In this document: positions 10,859 to 24,021 of the stretch, piece after piece
Position numbering within the stretch: the stretch's first letter is position 1
Layout of the letters: each line of letters opens with the position of its first letter
Source: Calendula officinalis
Taxonomy: Eukaryota; Streptophyta; Magnoliopsida; Asterales; Asteraceae
Direction: 5' to 3'
Length of the DNA stretch: 64,000 nt
Assembly: GCA_963853835.1 (NCBI GenBank)
Contig: OY970822.1
Span: 90,600,500-90,664,499, forward strand
Made by a program: the position numbers and the translations under genes
The notes under the pieces: model-generated
Seen by the model: only the letters and a program-made list of their open reading frames with translations
Told to the model about the DNA's origin: nothing
Databases searched by the model: none

Positions 10859-13798
10859 GTTACTCTACTGCTACTGTTAATGCTGATGCGGCTGCTACTA
10901 CTGCTGCTGCTGTAACTACTACTTCTACTCCTGCTGCTGCTAGTCCTACTGCTGCTGGTACTACTGCTACTGCTACTGCTACTGCTACTACTACTGCTAC
11001 TGCTACTGCAACTGCTTCTAACGCTGCTGCTACAACCACTACTACTGCAACTGCTACAGCGACTGCGACTGCTACTGCTACGGCTGCTACTGCCACTGCC
11101 ACTGCTACTGCTCTTACTGTTACTGCTGCTGCTCTTACTGCTACTGCTGCTGCTAGTGCTACTGCTACTGCTACTGCTACTGTTATTGCTACTGCTACTG
11201 TTACTGCTACTACTACTGCTACTGCTACCGCTACTGCTACTCCTACTGTTACTACTACAGGGTCTGCTACTGCTACTGCTGCTGCTGCTACTACTGCTGC
11301 AACTACTGCTGCTGCTGCTCCGGCTGCTGCTACTCCTGCTGCTACAACTAATGCTGCTACAACTACTACTGCTCCTACTGCTGCTACTACTGCTACGGCT
11401 ACTACTACTGTTTCTACTACTGCTACTGCTGCTACTCCTACTGCTACTGCTACTCCTTCTGCTGCTACTACTGCTGCTGCAAGTACTGCGGCTCCTGCTA
11501 CTCCTACTGCTCTTACTGCTACTGCTACCTCTACTGCTCTTACTGCTACTGCTCTTACTGCTACTGTTGCTACTACTGCTACTGCTACTACTGGTGCTGC
11601 TACTACTACTGCTGCTACTACTGCTACTGCAACTACTACTGCTACTGCTACTGTTATTGCGACTGCTACTGCCACTTCTACTGCCACTACCACTGCTACT
11701 GCCACTGCTACTGCCACTACCACTGTGACTGCCACTGCCACTGCTACTGCGGCTGCTACTGCTACTGCTGCTGCTACTACTGCTGCTCCTGCTACTGCTA
11801 CTGCTACTCCTACTGATACAGCTACAGCTACAACTACTGCTATTGCTACAGCTACAGCTACTGCTACTTCTCTTACGGCTACTACTACTACTCTTACTGC
11901 TACTGCTACTACTGCTGCTGCTACTACCGCTGCTGCTGCTACTCCTGCTGCTGCTACTACTGCTACTGCTGCAGCTACTGCTACCGCTGCTGCTGCTACT
12001 GCTACTGCTACTGCTACTGCTACTGTTACATCTCCCGGTACTGCTCTTACTGCTACTGCTGCTGCTATTGCTGCTGCTACAACTGCTGCTGCTACTACTG
12101 TTACTACTGCTACTGCTACTACTGCTGCTTCTACTGCTGCTGCTGTTACTACTACTGCTGCTCCTGCTACTGCTACTGCTCTTACTGCTACTGCTACTGC
12201 TACTCCTACTGCTACAGCTGCAGCTATTGCTCTTACTGCTACTACTACTCCAACTGCTACAGCTACTGCTACTGCTCTTACTGCTACTCCTACTGCTACT
12301 GCTCCTACTGCTACTGCTCTTACTGCTAGTGCTACTGCTACTGCTACTGTTACTGCTGTTGCTGCTGATGCTGCTAGTGGTGCTACTGCTTCTGCTACTA
12401 CTACAGTTACTGCTGCTGCTGCTAGTGCTGCTGCTCCTACTGCTGTTATTCCTGCTGCAACTACTGCTGCTGTTACTGCTACTGCTGCTGCTACTGCTGC
12501 TGCTACTACTGCTGCTACTACTGCTGCTGCTACTTTTACTGTTACTACTACAGGGTCTGCTACTGCTGCTCCTGCTCCTGCTACTGCTCTTACTGCTACT
12601 GCTACTAGTCTTACTACTATTGCAACTGCCACTCCTACTGCTACAGGTACTGCTATTGCTCTTACTGCTACTGCTACTGCTCTTACTGCTAGTGCTACTG
12701 CTACTGTTACTGCTACTGCTACTGCTGCTACTGCTACTACTAATGCTAATGCTACTGCTACTGCTCCTACTTCTGCTGCTACTACTGTTGTTGCTACTAC
12801 TGATGCTCCTGCTACTGCTACTGCTACTGATATAGCTACAACTACAGCTACTGCTACTGCTACAGCTACTGCTACTACTGCTACTACTGCTGCTCTTACT
12901 GCTACTGCTGCTGCTAGTGCTGCTGCTACTGCTACTACTGCTGCTGCTACTACTGTTGCTGCTACTACTGCTACTGCTTCTGCTGCTACTACTGCTACTG
13001 CTGGTGCTGCTACTGCTACTGCTACTGCTACTGCTAATGTTACTGCTACATCTCCTGCTACTGCTCTTACTGCTACTTCTCTTACTCCTCCTGCTGCTGC
13101 TACTGCTGCTCCTACTGCTACTGCTGCTGCTACGATTGCTGCTGCTACGACTGCTGCTACTACTGCTGCTGCTACTACTACTGCTACTACTACTACTGCT
13201 GCTACTACTGCTGCTGCAACTACTACTGCTACTGCTACTGCTGTTACTCCTGCTGCTGCTACTCCTACTGCTGCTGGTACTACTGCTACTACTACTGCTA
13301 CTGTTACTGCTACTGCAACTGCTTCTAATGCTGCTGCTACAACCACTACTACTGCAACTGCTACAGCTACTACTACTGCTACGGCTGCTACTGCCACTGC
13401 CACTACTACTGCTACTGCTCTTACTGCTACTGATGCTGCTCTTACTCCTACTACTGCGGCTCCTGCAACTGCAACTGCTACTGCAACTGCTACTGCTACT
13501 GCTACTGCTACGCTGCTGGTGGTGCTACTGCTACTGATACTACTACTACAGCTACTGCTACTGCTGCTAGTGCTGCTGCTCCTGCTGCTGTTATTCCTGC
13601 TGCAACTACTGCTGCTGTTACTACTGCTGCTACTACTGCTGCTACTAGTGCTGCTATTACTGCTGTTACTACTGCTGCTACTAGTCCCACTTCTACTGCT
13701 ACTACAACTGCTACTGCTACTGCCACTGCTACTGCTCCTGCTACTGCGACTGCGACTGCCACTGCCACTGCCACTGCGACTGCTACTGAACTGCTAGT
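10859..13798 (+). repeat. 2.94-kb higher-order unit, copy 2
   Basis: Direct tandem repeat of 7936-10858. Its opening anchor lacks the preceding GAACT, so one of the two triplet-phase slips is absent here. The second GTTAATGCTGATGCGG after the anchor (TTAATG in place of TTACTG) is shared with the next unit. Confidence 0.88.
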
Positions 13799-16439
13799 GT
13801 TACTCTACTGCTACTGTTAATGCTGATGCGGCTGCTACTACTGCTGCTGCTGTAACTACTACTTCTACTCCTGCTGCTGCTAGTCCTACTGCTGCTGGTA
13901 CTACTGCTACTGCTACTGCTACTGCTACTACTACTGCTACTGCTACTGCAACTGCTTCTAATGCTGCTGCTACAACCACTACTACTGCAACTGCTACAGC
14001 GACTGCGACTGCTACTGCTACGGCTGCTACTGCCACTGCCACTGCTACTGCTCTTACTGTTACTGCTGCTGCTCTTACTGCTACTGCTGCTGCTAGTGCT
14101 ACTGCTACTGCTACTGCTACTGTTATTGCTACTGCTACTGTTACTGCTACTACTACTGCTACTGCTACCGCTACTGCTACTCCTACTGTTACTACTACAG
14201 GGTCTGCTACTGCTACTGCTGCTGCTGCTACTACTGCTGCAACTACTGCTGCTGCTGCTCCGGCTGCTGCTACTCCTGCTGCTACAACTAATGCTGCTAC
14301 AACTACTACTGCTCCTACTGCTGCTACTACTGCTACGGCTACTACTACTATTTCTACTACTGCTACTGCTGCTACTCCTACTGCTACTGCTACTCCTTCT
14401 GCTGCTACTACTGCTGCTGCAAGTACTGCGGCTCCTGCTACTCCTACTGCTCTTACTGCTACTGCTACCTCTACTGCTCTTACTGCTACTGCTCTTACTG
14501 CTACTGTTGCTACTACTGCTACTGCTACTACTGGTGCTGCTACTACTACTGCTGCTACTACTGCTACTGCAACTACTACTGCTACTGCTACTGTTATTGC
14601 GACTGTTACTGCCACTTCTACTGCCACTACCACTGCTACTGCCACTGCTACTGCCACTACCACTGTGACTGCCACTGCCACTGCTACTGCGGCTGCTACT
14701 GCTACTGCTGCTGCTACTACTGCTGCTCCTGCTACTGCTACTGCTACTCCTACTGATACAGCTACAGCTACAACTACTGCTATTGCTACAGCTACAGCTA
14801 CTGGTACTTCTCTTACGGCTACTACTACTACTCTTACTGCTACTGCTACTACTGCTGCTGCTACTACCGATGCTGCTGCTACTCCTGCTGCTGCTACTAC
14901 TGCTACTGCTGCAGCTACTGCTACCGCTGCTGCTGCTACTGCTACTGCTACTGCTACTGTTACATCTCCCGGTACTGCTCTTACTGCTACTGCTGCTGCT
15001 ATTGCTGCTGCTACAACTGCTGCTGCTACTACTGTTACTACTGCTACTGCTACTACTGCTGCTTCTACTGCTGCTGCTGTTACTACTACTGCTGCTCCTG
15101 CTACTGCTACTGCTCTTACTGCTACTGCTACTGCTACTGCTACTCCTACTGCTACAGCTGCAGCTATTGCTCTTACTGCTACTACTACTCCAACTGCTAC
15201 AGCTACTGCTACTGCTCTTACTGCTACTCCTACTGCTACTGCTCTTACTGCTACTGCTCTTACTGCTAGTGCTACTGCTACTGCTACTGTTACTGCTGTT
15301 GCTGCAGTTGCTGCTACTGCTACTGCTACTACTACAGTTACTGCTGCTACTGCTAGTGCTGCTGCTCCTACTGCTGTTATTCCTGCTGCAACTACTGCTG
15401 CTGTTACTGCTACTGCTGCTGCTACTGCTACTGCTGCTGCTACTGCTACTACAACGGCTGCTGCTACTACTGTTACTACTGCTACTGCTACTACTGGTGC
15501 TGCTAGTACTGCTACTGCTACTACTGCTGCTGCTCCTGCTAGTGCTACTGCTCTTACTGCTACTGCTACTGCTACCGCTACTGCTACTCCTACTGCTACA
15601 GCTACATCTATTGCTCTTACTGCTACTACTACTCCAACTGCTACAACTACTGCTACTGCTCTTACTGCTACTGCTCTTACTGCTACTACTCTTACTGCTA
15701 CTGCTCTTACTACTACTGCTCTTACTGCTAGTGCTGCTGCTACTGCTACTGCTACTGTTACTGCTGTTGCTGCTGTTGCTGCTGGTGGTGCTACTGCTAC
15801 TGCTACTGCTACTGCTACTGTTACATCTCCCGGTACTGCTCTTACTACTACTGCTGCTGCTACTGCTGCTGCTACAACTGCTGCTGCTACTACTGTTACT
15901 ACTGCTACTGCTACTACTGCTGCTTCTACTGCTGCTGCTGTTACTACTACTGCTGCTCCTGCTACTGCTACTGCTCTTACTGCTACTGCTACTGCTACCG
16001 CTACTGCTACTCCTACTGCTACAGCTGCAGCTATTGCTCTTACTGCTACTACTACTCCAACTGCTACAGCTACTGCTACTGCTCTTACTGCTACTCCTAC
16101 TGCTACTGCTCTTACTGCTACTGCTCTTACTGCTGGTGCTACTGCTACTGCTACTGTTACTGCTGTTGCTGCTGATGCTGCTAGTGGTGCTACTGCTACT
16201 GCTACTACTACAGCTACTGCTGCTGCTGCTAGTGCTGCTGCTCCTACTGCTGTTATTCCTGCTGCAACTACTGCTGCTGTTACTACTACTGCTACTACTA
16301 CTGCTGCTACTATTACTGCTGCTGTTACTACTGCTGCTACTAGTCCCACTTCTACTGCTACTGCTACTGCTACTGCCACTGCTACTGCTCCTGCTACTGC
16401 GACTGCCACTGCTACTGCGACTGCTACTGAACTGCTACT
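13799..16439 (+). repeat. Higher-order unit, copy 3, partly replaced (2641 bp)
   Basis: It follows copies 1 and 2 module for module to about 15420, then departs. In place of the second half it carries a repeat of its own middle: TACATCTCCCGGTACTGCTC at 14961 recurs at 15822, so about 860 bp is duplicated inside the unit. It ends with a normal anchor at 16440. Confidence 0.85.
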
Positions 16440-17538
16440 GTTACTCTACTGCTACTGTTACTGCTGATGCTGCTGCTACTACTGCTGCTGCTGCAACTAC
16501 TACTACTGCTACTGCTACTACTGCTACTCCTGCTGCTGCTACTCCTACTGATGCTGCTACTACTGCTACTGCTACTACTACTGCTACTGTTAATGCTACT
16601 CCTACTGCTTCTAATGCTGCTGCTACAACCACTACCACTGCAACTGCTACAGTGACTGCGACAGCTACTGCTACGGCTGCTACTGCCACTGCCAATGCTA
16701 CTGCTACTGCTCTTACTGCTACTGCTGCTGCTAGTGCTACTGCTACTGCTACTGTTACTGCTACTGCTACTGCTACTGTTACTGCTACTACTACTCCCAC
16801 TACTGCTGCTGCTACTTTTACTGTTACTACTACAGGGTCTGCTACTGCTGCTCCTGCTACTACTGCTGCTGCTACTAGTGTTGCTGCTACTACTGCTCAT
16901 GGTGCTCCTGCTACTGCTGCTGCTACAACTGCTGCTGCTACTACTGTTACTACTGCTACTGTTACTACTGCTGCTGCTACTACTGCTACTGCTACTACTG
17001 CTGCTGCTCCTGCTACTGCTACTGCTCTTACTGCTACTGCTACTGCAACTGCTACCGCTACTGCTACTCCTACTGCTACAGCTACAGCTATTGCTCTTAC
17101 TGCTACTACTACTCCAACTGCTACAACTACTGCTACTGCTCTTACTGCTACTCCTACTGCTACTGCTCTTACTGCTACTGCTCTTACTGCTACTGCTGTT
17201 ACTGCTAGTGCTGCTGCTACTGCTACTGCTACTGTTACTGCTGTTGCTGCTGTTGCTGCTGGTGGTGCTAGTGCTACTGCTACTACTACTACAGCTACTG
17301 CTGCTGCTGCTAGTGCTGCTGCTCCTGCTGCTGTTATTCCTGCTGCAACTACTGCTGCTGTTACTACTGCTGCTACTACTGCTGCTACTAGTGCTGCTGC
17401 TATTACTGCTGTTACTACTGCTGCTACTAGTCCCACTTCTACTGCTACTACAACGGCTACTGCTACTGCCACTGCTACTGCTCCTGCTACTGCGACTGCG
17501 ACTGCCACTGCTACTGCGACTGCTACTGAACTGCTACT
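16440..17538 (+). repeat. Hybrid cassette, type B start joined to type A-like end (1099 bp)
   Basis: The first half has the B-like order (CCTACTGATGCTGCTACT, GTTAATGCTACTCC, GCCACTGCCAATGC, then CATGGTGCTCC near 16898). Immediately after CATGGTGCTCC, at about 16900-16925, it jumps to the ACAACTGCTGCTGCTACT module, which in full cassettes lies well over 1 kb further on. Confidence 0.75.
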
Positions 17539-18433
17539 GTTACTCTACCGCTACTGTTACTGCTGATGCGGCTGCTACTACTACTGCTGCTGCAACTACT
17601 ACTGCTACTGCTGCTACTCCTGCTGCTGCTACTCCTACTGCTGCTGGTACTACTGCTACTGCTACTGCTATTGCTATAGCTACTGCTACTGCTACTTCTC
17701 TTACTGCTACAACTACTCTTACTGCTACTGTTACTACTGCTGCTGCTACTACTGCTGCTACTCCTGCTGCTGCTACTACTGCTACTGCTGCAGCAACTGC
17801 TACCGCTGCTGCTGCTGCTACTACTACTGCTACATCTCCCGCTACTGCTCTTACTGCTACTGCTGTTGCTACTGCTACTGCTGCTGCTACTGCTGCTGCT
17901 ACAACTGCTGCTGCTACTACTGTTACTACTGCTACTGCTACTACTGTTGCTGCTACTACTGCTGCTTCTCCTGCTACTGCTACCGCTACTGCTACTCCTA
18001 CTGCTACAGCTACAGCTATTGCTCTTACTGCTACTACTCCAACTGCTACAACTACTGCTACTGCTCTTACTGCTACTCCTACTGCTACTGCTCTTACTGC
18101 TACTGCTCTTACTGCTACTGCTCTTACTGCTAGTGCTGCTGCTACTGCTACTGTTACTGCTGTTGCTGCTGTTGCTGCTGGTGGTCCTACTGCTACTGCT
18201 ACTACTACTACAGCTACTGCTGCTGCTAGTGCTGCTGCTCCTGCTGCTGTTATTCCTGCTGCAACTACTGCTGCTGTTACTACTACTACTGCTGCTACTA
18301 CTACTGCTGCTACTAGTGCTACTGCTATTACTGCTGTTACTACTGCTGCTACTAGTCCCACTTCTACTGCTACTACAACTGCTACTGCTACTGCCACTGC
18401 CACTGCTACTGTGACTGCTACTGAACTGCTACT
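17539..18433 (+). repeat. Deleted cassette (895 bp)
   Basis: It begins GCTGATGCGGCTGCT. At about 17650-17672 it jumps straight from GCTGCTGGTACTACT to ATTGCTATAGCTACTGC, dropping all modules normally between them. The same jump occurs near 21225. The end is a type A-like end with GTTGCTGCTGGTGG. Confidence 0.78.
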
Positions 18434-20434
18434 GTTACTCTACTGCTACTGTTACTGCTGATGCGGCTGCTACTACTGCTGCTGATGTAACTACTACTGC
18501 TACTGCTACTGCTGCTACTCCTACTGCTGCTGGTACTACTGCTACTGCTACTGCTACTGTTACTGCTACTGCAATTGCTTCTAATGCTGCTGCTACAACC
18601 ACTACTACTGCAACTGCTACAGCGACTGCGACTGCTACTGCTACGGCTGCTATTGCCACTGCCACTGCTACTGCTCTTACTGCTACTGCTGCTGCTCTTA
18701 CTACTACTGCTACTGCTAGTGCTAATGCTACTGCTACTGCTACTGTTATTGCTACTGCTACTGCTACTGCTACTGTTACTGCTACTACTGCTACTACTGC
18801 TGCTGCTACATTTACTGTTACTACTACAGGGTCTGCTACTGCTGCTGCTGCTACTACTGCTGCTGCTACTAGTGTTGCTGCTACTACTGCTCATGGTGCT
18901 CCTGCTACTGCTACTGCTACTGCTCTTACTGCTACTGCTACTAGTCTTACTACTAATGCAACTGCCACTCCTACTGCTACAGCTACTGCTATTGCTCTTA
19001 CTGCTACTGCTACTGCTCTTACTGCTAGTGCTACTGCTAATGTTACTGTTGTTGCTGCTGATACTACAGCTGCAGCTACTGCTGCTGCTGCTCCGGCTGC
19101 TGCTACTCCTGCTGCTACAACTAATGCTGCTACAACTACTACTGCTGCTGCTACTACTGCTACGACTACTACAACTGCTGCTACTACTGCTACTGCTGCT
19201 ACTCCTACTGCTACTGCTACTCCTTCTGCTGCTACTACTGCTGCTGCTAGTACTACGGCTCCTGCTACTCCTACTGCTCTTACTGCTACTGCTACCTCTA
19301 CTGCTCTTACTGCTACTGCTCTTACTGCTACTGTTGCTACTACTGCTACTGCTACTACTGGTGCTGCTACTACTACTGCTGCTACTACTGCTACTGCTAC
19401 TACTACTGCTACTGCTACTGTTATTGCGACTGCTACTGCCACTGCTACTGCCACTACCACTGCTACTGCCACTGCTACTGCCACTACCACTGCGACTGCG
19501 ACTGCCACTGCTATTCGGCTGCTACTGCTACTGCTGTTGCTACTACTGCTGCTCCTGCTACTCCTACTGATACATCTACAGCTACAACTACTGCTATTGC
19601 TATAGCTACTGCTACTGCTACTTCTCTTACTGCTACTACTAATCTTACTGCTACTGCTACTACTGCTCCTGCTACTACTGCTGCTGCTACTCCTACTGCT
19701 ACTACTGCTACTGCTGCAGCTACTGCTACCGCTGCTGCTGCTACTGCTACTGCTACTGCTACTGCTTCATCTCCCGCTACTGCTCTTACTGCTACTGCTG
19801 CTGCTGCTGCTACTGCTGCTGCTGCTACAACGGCTGCTGCTACTACTGTTACTACTGCTACTGCTACTACTGCTGCTGCTACTACTGCTACTGCTACTAC
19901 TGCTGCTGCTCCTGCTACTGCTACTGCTCTTACTGCTACTGCTACTGCTACCGCTACTGCTACTCCTACTGCTACAGCTACATCTATTGCTCTTACTGCT
20001 ACTACTACTCCAACTGCTACAACTACTGCTACTGCTCTTACTGCTACTCCTACTGCTACTGCTCTTACTGCTACTGCTCTTACTGCTACTGCTCTTACTA
20101 CTACTGCTCTTATTGCTAGTGCTGCTGCTACTGCTACTGCTACTGTTACTGCTGTTGCTGCTGTTGCTGCTGGTGGTGCTACTGCTACTGCTACTACTAC
20201 TACAGCTACTGCTGCTGCTGCTAGTGCTGCTGCTCCTGCTCATGTTATTCCTGCTGCAACTACTGCTGCTGCTACTACTGCTGCTACTACTGCTGCTATT
20301 ACTGCTTTTACTACTGCTGCTACTAGTCCCACTTCTACTGCTACTACAACTGCTACTGCTAATGCCACTGCTACTGCTCCTGCTACTGCGACTGCCACTG
20401 CCACTGCTACTGCGACCGCTACTGAACTGCTACT
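18434..20434 (+). repeat. Near full-length cassette, 2001 bp
   Basis: It holds the landmark modules in order: ACAACCACTACTACTG (18594), ACAGGGTCTGC (18825), CATGGTGCTCC (18893), GTTATTGCGACTGC (19420), the PstI-type CTGCAGCTACTGC (19714), TCATCTCCCGCTACTG (19767) and ACTAGTCCCACTTC (20326). A one-base deletion at about 19514 (CTATTCGGC for CTATTGCGGC) breaks the triplet phase. Confidence 0.82.
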
Positions 20435-21143
20435 GTTACTCTACTGCTACTGTTAGTGCTGCTACTCCTACTTCTACTGCTGCTACTCCTACTGCTACCG
20501 CTGCTGCTGCTACTGCTACTACTACTGCTACTGTTGTTGCTGTTGATGCTGATGCTACTGTTACTACTGCTACTGCTACTACTGCTACTGCTACTACTGC
20601 TGCTGCTACTACTGCTACTGCTGCTGCTGCTGCTGCTACTGCTACTGCTCTTACTGCTACTGCTACTGCTACTGCTACTGCTACTCCTACAGCTACAGCT
20701 ACAGCTATTGCTCTTACTGCTACTACTACTCCGACTGTTACAACTACTGCTACTGCTCTTACTGCTACTCCTACTGCTACTGCTCTTACTGCTACTGCTC
20801 TTACTGCTACTGCTCTTACTGCTAGTGCTGCTGCTACTGCTACTGCTACTGTTACTGCTGTTGCCATTGTTGCTGCTGGTGGTGCTAGTGCTACTACTAC
20901 TACAGCTACTGCTGCTGCTGCTAGTGCTGCTGCTCCTGCTACTGTTATTCCTGCTGCAACTACTGCTGCTGTTACTACTGCTGCTACTACTGCTGCTGCT
21001 ATTACTGCTGTTACTACTGCTGCTACTAGTCCCACTTCTACTGCTACTACAACTGCTACTGCTACTGCCACTTCTACTGCTCCTGCTACTGGTACTGCGA
21101 CTGCCACTGCCACTGCTACAGCGACTGCTACTGAACTGCTACT
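20435..21143 (+). repeat. Short deleted cassette (709 bp)
   Basis: After the anchor it reads GTTAGTGCTGCTACTCCTAC and soon joins GTTGTTGCTGTTGATGCTG, then the final modules. Much of a normal cassette is missing. Confidence 0.75.
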
Positions 21144-24021
21144 GTTACTCTACTGCTACTGTTACTGCTGATGCGGCTGCTACTACTGCTGCTGCTGCTA
21201 ATCCTACTGCTGCTGGTACTACTGCTACTGCTACTGCTATTGCTATAGCTACTGCTACTGCTACTTCTCTTACTGCTACTACTACTCTTACTGCTACTGC
21301 TACTACTGCTGCTGCTACTACTGCTGCTGCTGCTACTCCTGCTGCTGCTACTACTGCTACTGCTGCAGCAACTGCTACCGCTGCTGCTGCTGCTACTGCT
21401 ACTGCTACTGCTGCTGCTACATCTCCCGCTACTGCTCTTACTGCTACTGCTGCTGCTACTACTGTTACTACTGCTACTGCTACTACTGCTGCTGCTACTA
21501 CTGCTGCTGCTACTACTGTTGCTGCTACTACTGCTGCTGCTACTACTGCTGCTGCTCCTGCTACTGCTACTGCTCTTACTGCTACTGCTACTGCTACTGC
21601 TATCGCTACTGCTACTGCTACAGCTACATCTATTGCTCTAACTGCTACTACTACTCCAACTGCTACAACTACTGCTACTGCTCTTACTGCTACTCCTACT
21701 GCTACTGCTCTTACTGCTACTGCTCTTACTGCTACTGCTCTTACTGCTACTGCTCTTACTGCTACTGCTCTTACTGCTAGTGCTGTTGCTACTGCTACTG
21801 CTACTGTTACTGCTGTTGCTGCTGGTGGTGCTACTGCTACTGCTACTACTACTACAGCTACTACTGCTGCTGCTAGTGCTACTGCTCCTGCTACTGTTAT
21901 TCCTGCTGCAACTACTGCTGCTACTACTACTGCTGCTACTAGTGCTGCTGCTATTACTGCTGTTACTACTGCTGCTACTAGTCCCACTTCTAATGCTACT
22001 ACAACTGCTACTGCTACTGCTACTGCTCCTGCGACTGCGACTGCCACTGCCACTGCTACTGCTGATGCGGCTGCTACTGCTGCTGCTGCAACTACTACTG
22101 CTACTGCTGCTACTCCTGCTGCTGCTACTCCTACTGCTGCTGGTACTACTGCTGCTACTGCTACTACTGCTACTGTTACTGCTACTGCAACTGCTTCTAA
22201 TGCTGCTGCTACAACCACTACTACTGCAACTGCTACAGCGACTGCGACTGCTACTGCTACGGCTGCTACTGCCACTGCCACTGCTACTGCTCATACTGCT
22301 ACTGCTACTGCTCTTACTGCTACTGCTGCTGCTAGTGCTACTGCTACTGCTACTGTTATTGCTACTGCTACTGCTACTGCTACTGTTACTGCTACTACTA
22401 TTGCTACTACTGCTGCTGCTACTTTTACTGTTACTACTACAGGGTCTGCTACTGCTGCTGCTGCTACTACTGCTGGTGCTACTAGTGTTGCTGCTACTAC
22501 TGCTAATGGTGCTCCTGCTACTGCTACTGCTACTGCTCTTACTGCTACTGCTACTAGTCTTACTACTAATGCAACTGCCACTCCTACTGCTACAGCTACT
22601 GCTATTGCTCTTACTGCTACTGCTACTACTGCTAGTGCTACTGCTACTGTTACTGTTGTTACTGCTGATGCTGATGCTGCTGCTACTACTGCTGCAACTA
22701 CTGCTGCTGTTGCTCCGGCTGCTGCTACTCCTGCTGCTACAACTAATGCTGCTACAACTACTACTGCTCCGACTGCTGCTGCTACTACTGCTACGACTAC
22801 TACTACTGCTGCTACTACTGCTACTGCTGCTACTCCTACTGCTACTGCTACTCCTTCTGCTGCTAGTACTGCGGCTCCTGCTACTCCTACTGCTCTTACT
22901 GCTACTGCTACCTCTACTGCTCTTACTGCTACTGCTCTTACTGCTACTGTTGCTACTACTGCTACTTCTACTACTGGTGCTACTACTGCTACTGCTACTA
23001 CTACTGCTACTGTTATTACGACTGCTACTGCCACTACCACTGCTACTGCCACTGCTACTGCCACTACCACTGCGACTGCGACTGCCACTGCTATTGCGGC
23101 TGCTACTACTACTGATGCTGCTACTACTGCTGCTCCTGCTACTGCTACTCCTACTGATACAGCTACAGCTACAACTACTGCTATTGCTATAGCTACTGCT
23201 ACTGCTACTTCTCTTACTGCTACTACTACTCTTACTGCTACTGCTACTACTGCTGCTGCTACTACTGCTGCTGCTGCTACTGCTGCTGCTGCTGCTACTA
23301 CTGCTACTGCTGCAGCTACTGCTACCGCTGCTGCTGCTACTGCTACTGCTACTGCTACATCTCCCGCTACTGCTCTTACTGCTACTGCTGCTGCTACTGC
23401 TACTGCTGCTGCTACTGCTGCTGCTACAACTGCTGCTGCTACTACTGTTACTACTGCTACTGCTACTACTGCTGCTGCTACTACTGCTGCTGCTACTACT
23501 GCTGCTGCTCCTGCTACTGCTACTGCTACTGCTACTGCTACCGCTACTGCTACCCCTACTGCTACAGCTACAGCTATTGCTCTTACTGCTACTACTACTC
23601 CAACTGCTACAACTACTGCTACTGCTCTTACTGCTACTCCTACTGCTACTGCTCTTACTGCTACTGCTCTTACTGCTACTGCTCCTACTGCTACTGCTCT
23701 TACTGCTAGTGCTGCTGCTACTGCTACTGTTACTGTTGTTGTTGCTGTTGCTGCTGGTGGTGCTACTGCTACTACTACTACAGCTACTGCTGCCGCTGCT
23801 AGTGCTGCTGCTCCTGCTGCTGTTATTCGTGCTGCAACTACTGCTGCTGTTACTACTGCTGCTACTACTGCTGCTACTAGTGCTGCTGCTATTACTGCTG
23901 TTACTACTTCTGCTACTAGTCCCACTTCTACTGCTACTACAACTGCTAATGCTACTGCCACTGCTACTGCTCCTGCTACTGTGACTGCCACTGCTACTGC
24001 GACTGCTACTGAACTGCTACT
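21144..24021 (+). repeat. Two cassettes fused through loss of an anchor (2878 bp)
   Basis: The first part (to about 22060) is a deleted cassette like 17539-18433. At 22058-22065 the pre-anchor sequence GCCACTGCCACTGCTACT runs directly into GCTGATGCGGCTGCT, which normally lies just after an anchor, so the anchor itself is missing. The second part (about 22061-24021, 1.96 kb) is an ordinary cassette with all main modules, ending D-like with GTTATTCGTGCTGC near 23822. Confidence 0.82.

Noticed and set aside
8814..10880. Antifreeze-glycoprotein-like Thr-Ala-Ala repeats
   Set aside because: Fish antifreeze glycoprotein genes have regular Thr-Ala-Ala units with cleavable spacers, a signal peptide and exons. 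Here Thr and Ala alternate irregularly, spacers are absent and phase is broken repeatedly.
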